Shown: one piece after another, positions 54,903-64,000 of the stretch
Layout of the letters: the number at the start of each line of letters is the position of its first letter
Numbering within the stretch: the stretch's first letter is position 1
NCBI RefSeq assembly: GCF_024448895.1
Contig: NZ_JAMOIC010000006.1
Coordinates: 1-64,000, forward strand
DNA: 64,000 nucleotides
Reading direction: 5' to 3'
Source of the DNA: Stutzerimonas stutzeri
GTDB taxonomy: Bacteria > Pseudomonadota > Gammaproteobacteria > Pseudomonadales > Pseudomonadaceae
Notes under the pieces: model-generated
The model's database searches: none
The model's input: the letters and a program-made list of their open reading frames with translations, nothing else
What the model was told of the DNA's origin: nothing
Position numbers and translations under genes: made by a program

Positions 54903-55260
54903 AGTTTCTGGGGCTTGAGCGGGTTGCTGTAATCGAGAACACGACCGGCAACCCGAAACTGGTCCTGGCCGCGGTCCTGCAGGGTTTCCAGTTCGGTAAC
55001 CGCAGGCGCCACATACGCCTTGACGATCTCTAGATGAGCAGCTCGCCCTCGTCAATCTGCCGGTCGTCGATCAGGCGGCACTCGAAGTTGGCATAGCAGC
55101 CATCCATCAAAGGAGCGGCCACACGGTCGGCTTGCGTGCCGGTAGGCCTCGAATTGTCTCGAGGTGACGGCGCGTCGTGCAAGGAATAGTCGGTCTTAAT
55201 GTAACGGGCGTTGAGCGCAACTCCTGTCTGAACGGACAGGTCCAGCATCACCGAAAATCG
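54899..55260 (-). pseudogene. Decayed flavin-reductase-like gene
   Basis: Two frames carry the end of a flavin reductase of the DIM6/NTAB type. One reads RVAAPLMDGCYANFECRLID and stops after GELLI. The next frame continues EIVKAYVAPAVTELETLQDR and ends SNPLKPQKL at 54899. The shift is near 55030. The N-terminal half is missing or scrambled (only GVALNARYIKTDYSLHDA remains). The C-terminal stop overlaps the AraC stop on the other strand. Confidence 0.7.
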
Positions 55261-55312
55261 GGCACACCGCTGTTGGCCATCTGACTTAGCTACTGCGAAT
55301 TTGCGGGCACAA

Positions 55313-55337
55313 AAAAGCCGGGCAATGCCCGGCTTTT
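55313..55337. terminator. Bidirectional terminator
   Basis: AAAAGCCGGGC, 3-nt loop, GCCCGGCTTTT, flanked by A and T runs. It lies 88 bases beyond the doxX end on the minus strand and separates it from the pseudogene. Confidence 0.85.
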
Positions 55338-55424
55338 CTTTTTGCCTGAAGTGCGCCGGCTGGCAACGAGCACCCACTTGCCGCGGATGTGTAGCCCTCA
55401 CCTTTTGCGCAGCGCCTCTAAGAG

Positions 55425-55853
55425 TTAACCGCGACGCGCGTCCAGGCTGAAGCGCCCAGCGCCGAAGGCTAAGACCTGCAACAGCCCACCGGCCATGGCA
55501 ATGTTCTTGAAGAAGTGGATGAACTGGTTCTGGTCGCCCAACTGGTTATGGAACGCGAGCGCTGTTACCACCGTGAAGGCAGCGAGGCCGGCGGCCACGA
55601 GGCGGGTGCGGTAGCCAAGTATCAGCGCAACACCACCAGCAACTTCAACGAGAATGGCAAGTGCGAGCGCTAAGGTTGGAAACGGCAGGCCGACCGACTC
55701 GATGTAGCCGATCATCCCGGCTGGCGCTGTGATCTTCGAGACGCCGGAAAGAATGAAGATGGCGCTCAGGAAAATGCGACCCACCACAGCCGCCGAAGTG
55801 GAGAAAACTGTGGCGCTGTTGGTCGTGCTGTTGAGTGCGATTGACTGTGTCAT
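55425..55853 (-). CDS. DoxX-family membrane protein
   Basis: 142 residues from the ATG at 55853, which has GAGGAACTC before it. Four membrane helices with the DoxX pattern: VGRIFLSAIFILSGVSKITAPAGMIGYI, LALALAILVEVAGGVALILGYRTRLVA, and FHNQLGDQNQFIHFFKNIAMAGGLLQV. DoxX-like proteins are linked to membrane redox stress in some bacteria; the role here is unknown. Monocistronic. Confidence 0.85.
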   Translation of the reverse strand: MTQSIALNSTTNSATVFSTSAAVVGRIFLSAIFILSGVSKITAPAGMIGYIESVGLPFPTLALALAILVEVAGGVALILGYRTRLVAAGLAAFTVVTALAFHNQLGDQNQFIHFFKNIAMAGGLLQVLAFGAGRFSLDARRG

Positions 55854-56205
55854 GGCGAGTTCCTCTAACTGGGCCACCCCTGTGGTGAGCCGCAATGGAG
55901 AAATCATGCCCTTTTGCATCTTGACTAAATAGCTGGCTATTTTCGAACGCTATGTTCTATTTAATCGAACGAACCCACCACACCTAGCTCGCTCATTAGC
56001 CAGTGCAACGAGTGCCTGAGCGTACGTTGATAACCGACGTATAAGCCGCTCGGGATCGCCGGTTTGGCCCAATAAGTTGCATATGTGCGCGGAGACAAAT
56101 CCGCAGCAACGCCAACGCTTCCATAGGGCGGCTCATGGCGAGATGAGGTGAGCTCGGCTTTACAGCACGGTCGAGCGACCAATCATGGCCGTCATAGCTC
56201 GATAG
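55854..56205. other. Intergenic gap
   Basis: Contains the doxX leader and AT-rich stretches (about 55925-55965). No gene is supported; a minus-strand frame at 55961-56182 lacks any protein-like pattern or ribosome site. Confidence 0.5.
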
Positions 56206-56221
56206 CTGTATATTTATACAG
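56206..56221. promoter_or_regulatory. LexA (SOS) box
   Basis: CTGTATATTTATACAG, a near-perfect match to the consensus CTGT-N8-ACAG with an AT-alternating centre. It lies 28 bp before the endonuclease ATG, so the gene is probably induced by DNA damage. Confidence 0.8.
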
Positions 56222-56249
56222 ATAAAGTCCCTGCGCCAAGGATGTGCGA

Positions 56250-56942
56250 ATGCCTCGCCTCTGCCTACTGCTGTCTTTCCTGTTTTTGCTATTTTCTGTC
56301 AGTGCCTTTGCTGAAGCGCCTCGAACCTTCGCCGAGGCGAAGAAGGTCGCCTGGAAGCTTTACGCCGGCAATCCCGAGTTCTACTGCGGTTGCAGCTTTA
56401 CGGGAAAAAAGGCCGACCTTCAGAGCTGCGGCTATGTTCCGCGCAAGAATGCCCAGCGCGCCGCTCGAATCGAATGGGAGCACATCGTCCCGGCCTGGGT
56501 CATTGGCCATCAACGCCAGTGCTGGCAAAAAGGTGGACGGCCAAACTGCTCGAAGACCGACGCAACCTATCGGGTGGCCGAAGCCGATCTGCACAACCTT
56601 GTACCTAGCATCGGCGAGGTGAACGGCGATCGGAGCAACTACAGCTTCGCCTGGCTTCCACAGCAGCCCACCCAATATGGCGCCTGCCCCATGGTCGTAG
56701 ACTTCAAGGCGCGCAGGGCGATGCCTCGCCAAAAGGTACGCGGCATGATCGCCCGCACCTACTTCTACATGGCTGACCGTTATTCGCTGCGTTTATCCAG
56801 ACAGGATCGGCAGCTCTTTTCGGCCTGGAGCAAAACCTACCCACCCGAATCCTGGGAGCTGGCCCGCAATCAGCGCGTAGCCTGTGTAATGGGGCATGGC
56901 AACAAGTATGTGGCGCGAGTAGATCTTTCCCAATGTCCTTGA
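56250..56942 (+). CDS. endA: Secreted endonuclease I (EndA)
   Basis: 230 residues from the ATG at 56250, with AAGGA eight bases upstream (a GTG at 56244 is the alternative). The signal peptide is LCLLLSFLFLLFSVSAFAEA. The mature enzyme has the endonuclease I signatures: EFYCGCSFTGKK, RIEWEHIVPAWVIGHQ with catalytic His78, and ADLHNLVPSIGEVNGDRSNY with metal-binding Asn/Glu. Paired cysteines fit periplasmic or extracellular folding. It degrades DNA non-specifically. The LexA box makes it an SOS-responsive nuclease. Confidence 0.9.
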   Translation: MPRLCLLLSFLFLLFSVSAFAEAPRTFAEAKKVAWKLYAGNPEFYCGCSFTGKKADLQSCGYVPRKNAQRAARIEWEHIVPAWVIGHQRQCWQKGGRPNCSKTDATYRVAEADLHNLVPSIGEVNGDRSNYSFAWLPQQPTQYGACPMVVDFKARRAMPRQKVRGMIARTYFYMADRYSLRLSRQDRQLFSAWSKTYPPESWELARNQRVACVMGHGNKYVARVDLSQCP

Positions 56943-57540
56943 AGGTACAGAATCCGATTGGATTCATGTCTCAACGCTTATTGAGGGCCGTGTAATGCGG
57001 CTGAAACGCGCTTAGTGTCTAGCTTTGAAAGGTTATCCCCAGAAGCTGTGGATAAAGCTGTTAATAGATATGGGATGACACGTCCAATCGCCCGGCCGGC
57101 GTGGGTTCGCATCAGATCGGCGAGATTTTGCGCAGCTGCAATAACGCGTTATTAATCAGCTACTTAAGAAAACATGAAGTGCATCTACGAAATTGTCGCG
57201 GCTGCAAACCAACCTGCTAGCGGAATGTGCATAAGAATTTGTGTCAACGACTTTTTAAGAAATAAATGTAGTGAAAAAGCTGGACAAACGCCTCTTTGGA
57301 CAACTAGAGGCGACGCTGAATGTATGACGGCGCCGTTAGGGTAGCTCGCCGCCCTACCAGTGCTTTACCCAGGTGGTTCATTCAGGGCCCACGCATGCCG
57401 TAGTCGACTGGCCAGGCTCGAAGCGGTGCGGATAGCACCTGATCCGCTCGATCGAGTAAGCCATCGATTGTCTTGTTGTCGCATGCTGACAGCGGCTAAA
57501 CGCGGTCGCCCAACTCACGAATGGCAGCGGCGCCCTGGTT
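56943..57540. other. AT-rich intergenic gap with a DnaA-box-like sequence
   Basis: TGTGGATAA near 57047-57055 is the complement of the DnaA box TTATCCACA, and TTATCCCCA lies just before it. An inverted repeat CGCCTCT/AGAGGCG sits at 57289-57312. No gene is supported. Confidence 0.45.
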
Positions 57541-57747
57541 TCAGCGATCTTCCAGCTCGGCTCTAAGGATTTGAAGATCTTCCGGCGCTTCAATACCGAT
57601 CTTCACCTGGCCGCTCTTCAGGTGACCGACACGGATTGTGATCCCATCGAGCAATAACTGCGCGAGTAGATCATCGGCGTCTGTGCCGGGCTGAACCCGA
57701 AGTGTAATTCGCTCGCCTTCGGTACGAGTAAGTACGAGATATCCCAT
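57541..57747 (-). CDS. Atypical CsrA/RsmA-family RNA-binding protein
   Basis: 68 residues from the ATG at 57747. The CsrA pattern is visible as YLVLTRTEGERITLRV at the start and ITIRVGHLKSGQVKIGIEAPEDLQILRAEL at the end. Between them lies an insert of about ten residues (QPGTDADDLLAQLL) in the central loop that ordinary CsrA (about 61 residues) does not have. In RsmA the residues of the first strand (MLILTRR) and the VHREE stretch contact RNA; here they are MGYLVLTR and LQILRAE, with Arg kept near the end. It may be a specialised copy beside the main rsmA. Confidence 0.75.
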   Translation of the reverse strand: MGYLVLTRTEGERITLRVQPGTDADDLLAQLLLDGITIRVGHLKSGQVKIGIEAPEDLQILRAELEDR

Positions 57748-58162
57748 CGTTGCGTCCTTGCTTATGGTGATTAGGCTCAGCCTTTTGAGCGAGCAAACGA
57801 CACGCGTAGCCAGGGCCAGTTGGCCAGATTCGCCGTGCGTAGATAGAGGAAACCATACGCGCATCGCGGCGAATGTCTCCAGAACCTATGCTGCCAACTT
57901 CTTGCTTATGTAGCAGCAAGATTGCTGCGCCTTTGTGATAGCCGTCGAAGGTCTCTCACTATCGTGCTTCGAGCACGCACCCCAGCGATGGCCTCGCCAT
58001 GAGTGAGCCATAAAACCGCGATTGCACCCCCGGCGTTGTACCGCTGCACTACGTCCTAACAGTCTGAGGCCGTGGCCCACTGCGAACGCTAGTATCCCAG
58101 GGCCGCGCGCGAAATAAATCATTCACAGGCAGGTAACAGCTCCGTCATGGGGTGCGCATAGC
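57748..58162. other. Intergenic gap upstream of the phosphite operon
   Basis: Holds the leader of the CsrA-like gene on one side and of ptxA on the other. No open frame with protein-like pattern. A possible but poor Pho-box-like stretch (CCGTCATGGGGTGCGCATAG) lies at 58142-58161. Confidence 0.4.
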
Positions 58163-58200
58163 GTGATTGCAAAGTGTGATTTCAAAGCACGCTTAATCAC
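58163..58200 (+). promoter_or_regulatory. Direct and inverted repeat before ptxA
   Basis: GTGATTGCAAAG (58163-58174) and GTGATTTCAAAG (58176-58187) are tandem repeats differing at one base. GTGATT (58176) also pairs with AATCAC (58195-58200). They end 12 bp before the ptxA start, a place fit for a regulator such as PtxE or a phosphate-response protein. Confidence 0.5.
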
Positions 58201-58212
58201 GAAGGGTAATCT

Positions 58213-59906
<1,694 letters not shown>

Positions 59907-59916
59907 GAACGCAGCC

Positions 59917-60732
59917 ATGAGCACCCTGTCCGGAAGCCCGCTCTCCACGCAGCCTGTGCTTGACGAGTACAGCCACGCCCGGAAACGAACCCTCACTCAG
60001 CTTCTGATCATCATCGCCATCGTCGGCGCGGCTTGCTGGCACGTGGGCTTGCTCGACCTGACGACCCTACTCGACGGAGTACCGGCGATCGCGACGTTGC
60101 TCGGCGAATCGATGCCTCCCGATTTCGCCAATGCCGCCAGCTGGCTTGATCCCCTGATCGACACCCTGGCCATGAGCATCGCCGGCACCGCGGTTGCCGT
60201 GCTGTTCTCTGTACCGGTGGCATTCCTGGCCGCGCGTAACACCTCGCCCCACCCGCTGGTGTTTCAAGCTGCTCGGGTGCTGCTGAACGGCTTGCGCTCG
60301 GTACCTGAACTGATCATGGGCATCATCTTTGTCGCCGCCGTGGGCTTTGGGGCACTACCGGGGGTGCTCGCCTTGGGTCTTCACTCGATCGGCATGGTGG
60401 GCAAGTTCTTTGCCGAAGCAATCGAGCACGTTGATGAGGCGCCCGTCGAGGCGGCGCGTGCAAGTGGCGCAAGTCCCATGCAAGTGCTCTACCACGCGGT
60501 ACTTCCACAGGTCCTCCCGCAGTTTGCGGACACGGCCGTGTACCGGTGGGAGTACAACTTCAGGGCATCAACAGTAATGGGAATGGTTGGCGCCGGCGGT
60601 ATCGGCTTCGAACTCATGGGATCGCTGCGCATCATGCAGTACCAGGAAGTAAGCGCCATCCTGCTGGTAATCCTGGTGATGGTAACAATCGTCGACGGCC
60701 TCAGTGGTCGCCTGCGCAAGTCTTTCAAGTAA
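59917..60732 (+). CDS. ptxC: Phosphite ABC transporter permease
   Basis: 271 residues from the ATG at 59917; a longer frame reaching 59761 overlaps ptxB and is not the start. About six membrane segments of PhnE type, with GLRSVPELIMGIIFVAAVGFG, the EAA loop EAARASGASPMQVLYHAVLPQVLPQF and YRWEYNFRASTVMGMVGAGGIGFEL. It forms the channel of the phosphite importer. Confidence 0.9.
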   Translation: MSTLSGSPLSTQPVLDEYSHARKRTLTQLLIIIAIVGAACWHVGLLDLTTLLDGVPAIATLLGESMPPDFANAASWLDPLIDTLAMSIAGTAVAVLFSVPVAFLAARNTSPHPLVFQAARVLLNGLRSVPELIMGIIFVAAVGFGALPGVLALGLHSIGMVGKFFAEAIEHVDEAPVEAARASGASPMQVLYHAVLPQVLPQFADTAVYRWEYNFRASTVMGMVGAGGIGFELMGSLRIMQYQEVSAILLVILVMVTIVDGLSGRLRKSFK

Positions 60733-60741
60733 GGGAATCAG

Positions 60742-61752
60742 ATGAAGCCAACCGTTGTTTTGACTCACCGTGTTTACCCTGAGACCCTTGACCTGCTGCT
60801 ACCCCATTGCCACCTAGTGACCAATCAAAGCGATGTCACCCTTGCTCGCGAAGCGGTCATGGCGAGGGCGCGTGAGGCCGATGCGATAATGGCGTTCATG
60901 CCTGACCGGGTCGACGATGCGTTTGTCAGAGCATGTCCGCGCCTCAGGATCGTCGCCGGCGCACTCAAAGGCTTTGACAACTTCGACGCGCAAGCCTGTA
61001 CGAGGCATGGCGTATGGTTAACCATCGTGCCAGACCTGCTGACAGTGCCGACCGCAGAACTGGCCATCGGCTTGATGATCAGCCTGGTTCGCAACGTTCC
61101 AGCCGCCCATGACGACATGCGCCGCCGTGGGTATCGGGGCTGGCGCCCCACCTTCTACGGGCTGGGTATCGAAGGCGCGCGTGTCGGTATTCTCGGCATG
61201 GGCGCCATAGGCCAGGCCATTGCGCAGCGGCTGAATGGCTGGGGCGCGACACTGGCCTATACCGACCGAGCCCCTGTTCAGCCTGACATCGAGCAACGCT
61301 TGGATCTGCAATGGCGCACCCTCGATGCGCTACTCGGCGAGTCGGACATCCTGCTGCTCGCCCTTGCCCTGACCCCTGAAACGCTTCACCTGATGGACGC
61401 AGGACGTCTTGCCCAACTCAAGCGAGGGGCTTTCCTGGTCAACCCCTGCAGGGGCTCGGTCGTCAACGAAGCCGATGTGCTGGCGTCTTTGCAGTCAGGT
61501 CATCTTGGCGGGTACGCGGCCGATGTCTTCGAGATGGAAGACTGGGCGCGCGACGATCGTCCTCGGCAAATTGATCCGGCATTGCTGGCGGCGCGCAATA
61601 CGCTGTTCACGCCTCATCTGGGATCAGCCGTTCATGACGTTCGACGGGCCATCGAGCGCTGCGCTGCGCAGAACATTCTGCAAGCACTGGCGGGCGAAAC
61701 ACCCAGCGATGCGGTAAATCTGATCGCCTGTCCGGAGCAGGCATCTTGCTAA
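60742..61752 (+). CDS. ptxD: Phosphite dehydrogenase
   Basis: 336 residues, the same length as P. stutzeri WM88 PtxD, and it aligns without gaps through position 180. It oxidises phosphite to phosphate while reducing NAD(P)+. All known key residues are present: Met53, Lys76 (ALKGFDN), Trp134, Tyr139, Arg237 (NPCRGS), Glu266 (EMEDWAR), His292 (TPHLG) and Arg301. The nucleotide fold is [11 protein letters not shown] at 149-159. At the cofactor-specificity positions 175-176 it has Asp-Arg (AYTDRAP) where WM88 has Glu-Ala, which may let it use NADP. The ATG lies 9 bp after ptxC and the stop overlaps ptxE. Confidence 0.95.
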   Translation: MKPTVVLTHRVYPETLDLLLPHCHLVTNQSDVTLAREAVMARAREADAIMAFMPDRVDDAFVRACPRLRIVAGALKGFDNFDAQACTRHGVWLTIVPDLLTVPTAELAIGLMISLVRNVPAAHDDMRRRGYRGWRPTFYGLGIEGARVGILGMGAIGQAIAQRLNGWGATLAYTDRAPVQPDIEQRLDLQWRTLDALLGESDILLLALALTPETLHLMDAGRLAQLKRGAFLVNPCRGSVVNEADVLASLQSGHLGGYAADVFEMEDWARDDRPRQIDPALLAARNTLFTPHLGSAVHDVRRAIERCAAQNILQALAGETPSDAVNLIACPEQASC

Positions 61753-62615
61753 ATCTTGTCTGGGTAAATACGTTTCTGGCACTCGCTGATATTCGAAGTT
61801 TCCAACAGGCGGCGAGCCAACTCGGCATAGCGCAACCGACCGTAACGCAGCATATTCAGAAGCTTGAAGAAAAGTTGGGCGTTACGCTGTTCCAGCGTAC
61901 TCGCCATGGCTGCAAGATGACGCAAGCGGCTCAGGTTTTCCTACCCTATGCACGCAGCCTGGTGCGCATAAACGACCAGGCGCTGGCGGATCTGAGCAGG
62001 CATCAACTGAGAATCGGTGCCAGCTCCAATGTCGGTATCTATCTTCTCCCTCCTCTGATGAAGCGGTATTTGGAAGAACGTGCGCATTCAGCGCTTGAAC
62101 TTACAATCGAGGCCAACCCTTCTATCGCCGAGAAACTTCAAAACGGGGAATTGGACGTTGCGCTGATGGAGTGGTGGGATGGCCGACCAGGGTTTGACGC
62201 GTTCTGCTGGAAGCACGAGCCAGTAGTGCTTATCGTCCACCCCAGCCACCCTCTGGCGGCCTCATCAAGCGTTTCGCGCGACCAAGTCGGGCAGCTTCAT
62301 CTGCTTGGCGGCGAGCCGGGAACTGGCACCGGTCGCCTGCTCAAGAACTTTTTTGAAAGTGACGGCGCAATGCCCAAGGTATCCCGCCAGCTTGGTAGCA
62401 CCGAAGCGGTCAAGCAAAACGTCAAGGCCGGGTTGGGCGTGTCCCTCGTTATGCGCTCGGCAGTAGAAGAAGAAGTGGCTTATGGCAGTTTGTGCGCCAT
62501 TCCTTTGGACGACCCGTCTCTTGCCAAACCCCTTTATTTGGTTACCCGTGAGGGTCAGCAGAATTACTCGCCACCCCTACGATTCGCAGCGTTTCTTAGA
62601 AACAGTGGCAACTGA
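61746..62615 (+). CDS. ptxE: LysR-family regulator of the phosphite operon
   Basis: 289 residues. It starts with TTG at 61746, overlapping the ptxD stop by 7 bp; no better start is in frame, since the helix-turn-helix begins at once ([45 protein letters not shown]). The effector domain is of the CysB/CbbR type ([23 protein letters not shown]). PtxE is a proposed regulator of ptxABCDE in P. stutzeri. A rare start and overlap suggest low, coupled translation. Confidence 0.9.
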   Translation: MLNLVWVNTFLALADIRSFQQAASQLGIAQPTVTQHIQKLEEKLGVTLFQRTRHGCKMTQAAQVFLPYARSLVRINDQALADLSRHQLRIGASSNVGIYLLPPLMKRYLEERAHSALELTIEANPSIAEKLQNGELDVALMEWWDGRPGFDAFCWKHEPVVLIVHPSHPLAASSSVSRDQVGQLHLLGGEPGTGTGRLLKNFFESDGAMPKVSRQLGSTEAVKQNVKAGLGVSLVMRSAVEEEVAYGSLCAIPLDDPSLAKPLYLVTREGQQNYSPPLRFAAFLRNSGN

Positions 62616-62690
62616 CTGCCTTACAGGCTGCATCATTTAGCTATGCGCAAGATGCACCATGACGGGCGGGAAATGTGCCAGTTGAAAGCC

Positions 62691-62710
62691 GCGGTTTTGA
62701 GAAAAACCGC
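62691..62710 (+). terminator. Probable terminator after ptxE
   Basis: GCGGTTTT, 4-nt loop, AAAACCGC, extended by AAGC/GCTT pairing with a mismatch; only a short T-rich tail follows. It would close the ptxABCDE transcript. Confidence 0.55.
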
Positions 62711-62849
62711 TTGAAATAAGATCCGGATTATTCATTAGCCGATCGAACGAGATACATTTATCTCTCGATAAAGGGCTGATTCCGGAGTCATGAGCCGGGT
62801 GCTGCGAACTAACATGATGATTGAATCCAACTTCTAAAATCGATGCCGG

Positions 62850-64000
62850 CTAGTTGGTAGGCTTATTTATTGGCAGCGGCGCGAAGCTTGGACGCTTAGG
62901 ACCATCGAGTTTCAACAGTCGTTCGAGTGCATCATTGACAGCCTGTCGGTCACGCCAACTCTTGATCTGAGCATCTGCCTGGTCGCGGAGAGCGCTGGCT
63001 TCCTCATGGATTGCTCTTATCTGTTCCTCACTTGGGCTGTCATGCAGAGCATTTTTCATGCATTGAAAAAGAGTGATCATCACCAGCGGATCGTGGCTGC
63101 CATAGACCCGTATAGGGGCAATGACTAGCTCCAGTATTTGCGACATGGCAAGCTGGGGATAGAAAAGGCGGGGCTGTCCTTCAAAACAACCGACATCGAA
63201 CGCAGGCACGCCCCCGATCCGTTGCAAAAGGACGCTGATAAGGTTGATCGCCCTGATTGCAGTACCCGGGTCGTTCACGGCGGGACTTATCGCTTTGACC
63301 GCGATCTCCGTCATCTGGCGCATCCCGTAAGACACGTTCGAGCTGGCTAACTCAGCGCTGTGAAAATCAAAGCAGTCACTGGCCAACGCCTGGTCCTTTT
63401 CATTTAGCGGTTCGCTAAATCGAATCAGTGGGTGTCCTTGAACCAGAAAAAAGCCTGGCTCCACCTGAATCACCGCGAATAGGTTGCGCTTGCTTAACAG
63501 CTCGCCAAGCTGCCGTTCATTGACTTCCCTCAAGTAGCCGGCGCGCATAGTAGGTAGACACCACCAGTCGTCGTCGTCGGGAACCGACGCCACTAGTGCC
63601 AGTCGATTTTTTCTTTTTTCCAAATTGGCGTGGGCTCCTTTCGACAACTGCCTTAAGATCCAGTCGACCTGGATCGATTGAGATACAGAGCGGATGAACA
63701 TTACGAACAGCGCTAAGCTAGCTACGCCCATTACTAGCGCAAGTAGTAAACCAATCGCAGGGACACTGGACGGCTCTTTGTTGGTAATGGTGCTTATAAG
63801 TAACAAATAATAAAGGGCGCTACCAAGATAAATACCCAGGATCACACGGTTACGTGTGTCGCTGATAAGCCCGGGCAGAACACGGGGCGTAAGACGATCT
63901 GCCGCGCCGTTCAGTACCACCATTACCATTGAAAAGCTAAACACCATCAAAGAAACGATGCTGGTGAGCAGTGTCCCGAGGATTTCACGACCATTGTCCG
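62850..64000 (-). CDS. DUF2254 integral membrane protein, cut by the window edge
   Basis: The frame continues to base 64000 (LGTLLTSIVSLMVFSFSMVMV), so the start lies beyond the window. At least three membrane segments occur in the first ~140 visible residues, for example RNRVILGIYLGSALYYLLLIST and IGLLLALVMGVASLALFVMFI. The soluble part carries the DUF2254 hallmarks QLGELLSKRNLFAVIQVEPGFFLVQGHPL, MRQMTEIAVKAISPAVNDPGTAIRAIN and YGSHDPLVMITL. Function unknown; convergent with the ptx operon. Confidence 0.85.
   Translation of the reverse strand, partial: DNGREILGTLLTSIVSLMVFSFSMVMVVLNGAADRLTPRVLPGLISDTRNRVILGIYLGSALYYLLLISTITNKEPSSVPAIGLLLALVMGVASLALFVMFIRSVSQSIQVDWILRQLSKGAHANLEKRKNRLALVASVPDDDDWWCLPTMRAGYLREVNERQLGELLSKRNLFAVIQVEPGFFLVQGHPLIRFSEPLNEKDQALASDCFDFHSAELASSNVSYGMRQMTEIAVKAISPAVNDPGTAIRAINLISVLLQRIGGVPAFDVGCFEGQPRLFYPQLAMSQILELVIAPIRVYGSHDPLVMITLFQCMKNALHDSPSEEQIRAIHEEASALRDQADAQIKSWRDRQAVNDALERLLKLDGPKRPSFAPLPINKPTN

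Noticed and set aside
57013-57075. DnaA-box-like TTATCCACA and TTATCCCCA as a possible replication origin
   Set aside because: Only one exact box, no cluster, no dnaA/dnaN/gyrB or rpmH genes and no AT-rich 13-mer array.
58142-58161. Pho-box-like sequence upstream of ptxA
   Set aside because: The two half repeats match CTGTCAT too poorly to support a PhoB site.

Overview
The window reads as a chromosomal segment of a Pseudomonas-type gammaproteobacterium, most likely of the Pseudomonas/Stutzerimonas stutzeri group. The core genes are GC-rich. The alcohol, cystine, pirin, DoxX and EndA genes look pseudomonad, and the right end carries a phosphite-oxidation operon that aligns position for position, from memory, with PtxD of P. 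stutzeri WM88. No rRNA, tRNA, integrase or CRISPR array was found.

Left part (1-11.5 kb) is an accessory region of lower GC. It holds the C-terminal part of a large SIR2-family (DSR-like) probable anti-phage protein, an uncharacterised gene, a complete IS5-type element (1194 bp, CTAG target duplication) whose transposase is frameshifted at its end, a CHAT caspase-like protease, and DUF4238, DUF6998 and DUF5710 proteins. Next (11.5-17.5 kb) comes an alcohol-oxidation unit: a sigma-54 promoter with palindromic upstream activator sites, a periplasmic PQQ/haem c alcohol dehydrogenase, AldA (lactaldehyde/glycolaldehyde dehydrogenase) and an AcoR-like sigma-54 activator. The ~110 bp activator region recurs, without its promoter, near 20 kb.

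The middle (17.7-34 kb) is a series of regulator-plus-target units: a GlxA-type AraC regulator, a secreted metallo-beta-lactamase-fold protein, a PAS-GGDEF cyclase, a truncated outer-membrane barrel gene, an MFS pump with a divergent AraC regulator, a TetR/ketosynthase/thioesterase unit with matching operators, a hybrid histidine kinase, and an ArsR-controlled oxidoreductase/monooxygenase operon with three matching operators. From 35 to 38.3 kb lies dcyD-tcyJ-tcyL-tcyN, for D-cysteine/cystine uptake and breakdown.

The region 38.4-49.2 kb is a contact-dependent-inhibition type toxin locus read right to left. It has a 2070-residue CdiA fragment that lacks the secretion domain and ends in a TNT-type NAD-glycohydrolase domain, an Imm63-like immunity gene, and then a graveyard of orphan immunity genes (PoNi, GAD-like/DUF1851, and others). 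Several of these are directly preceded by short open frames that look like tails of lost toxins, and one is split by an amber codon. After an ion channel come an SDR, pirin with a LysR regulator, an AraC regulator, a decayed flavin reductase, DoxX, a LexA-boxed secreted endonuclease and an atypical CsrA. The last operon is ptxABCDE. Its phosphite dehydrogenase has the known catalytic residues but carries Asp175-Arg176 where the WM88 enzyme has Glu-Ala, which suggests altered NAD/NADP choice. The right edge cuts a DUF2254 membrane protein.
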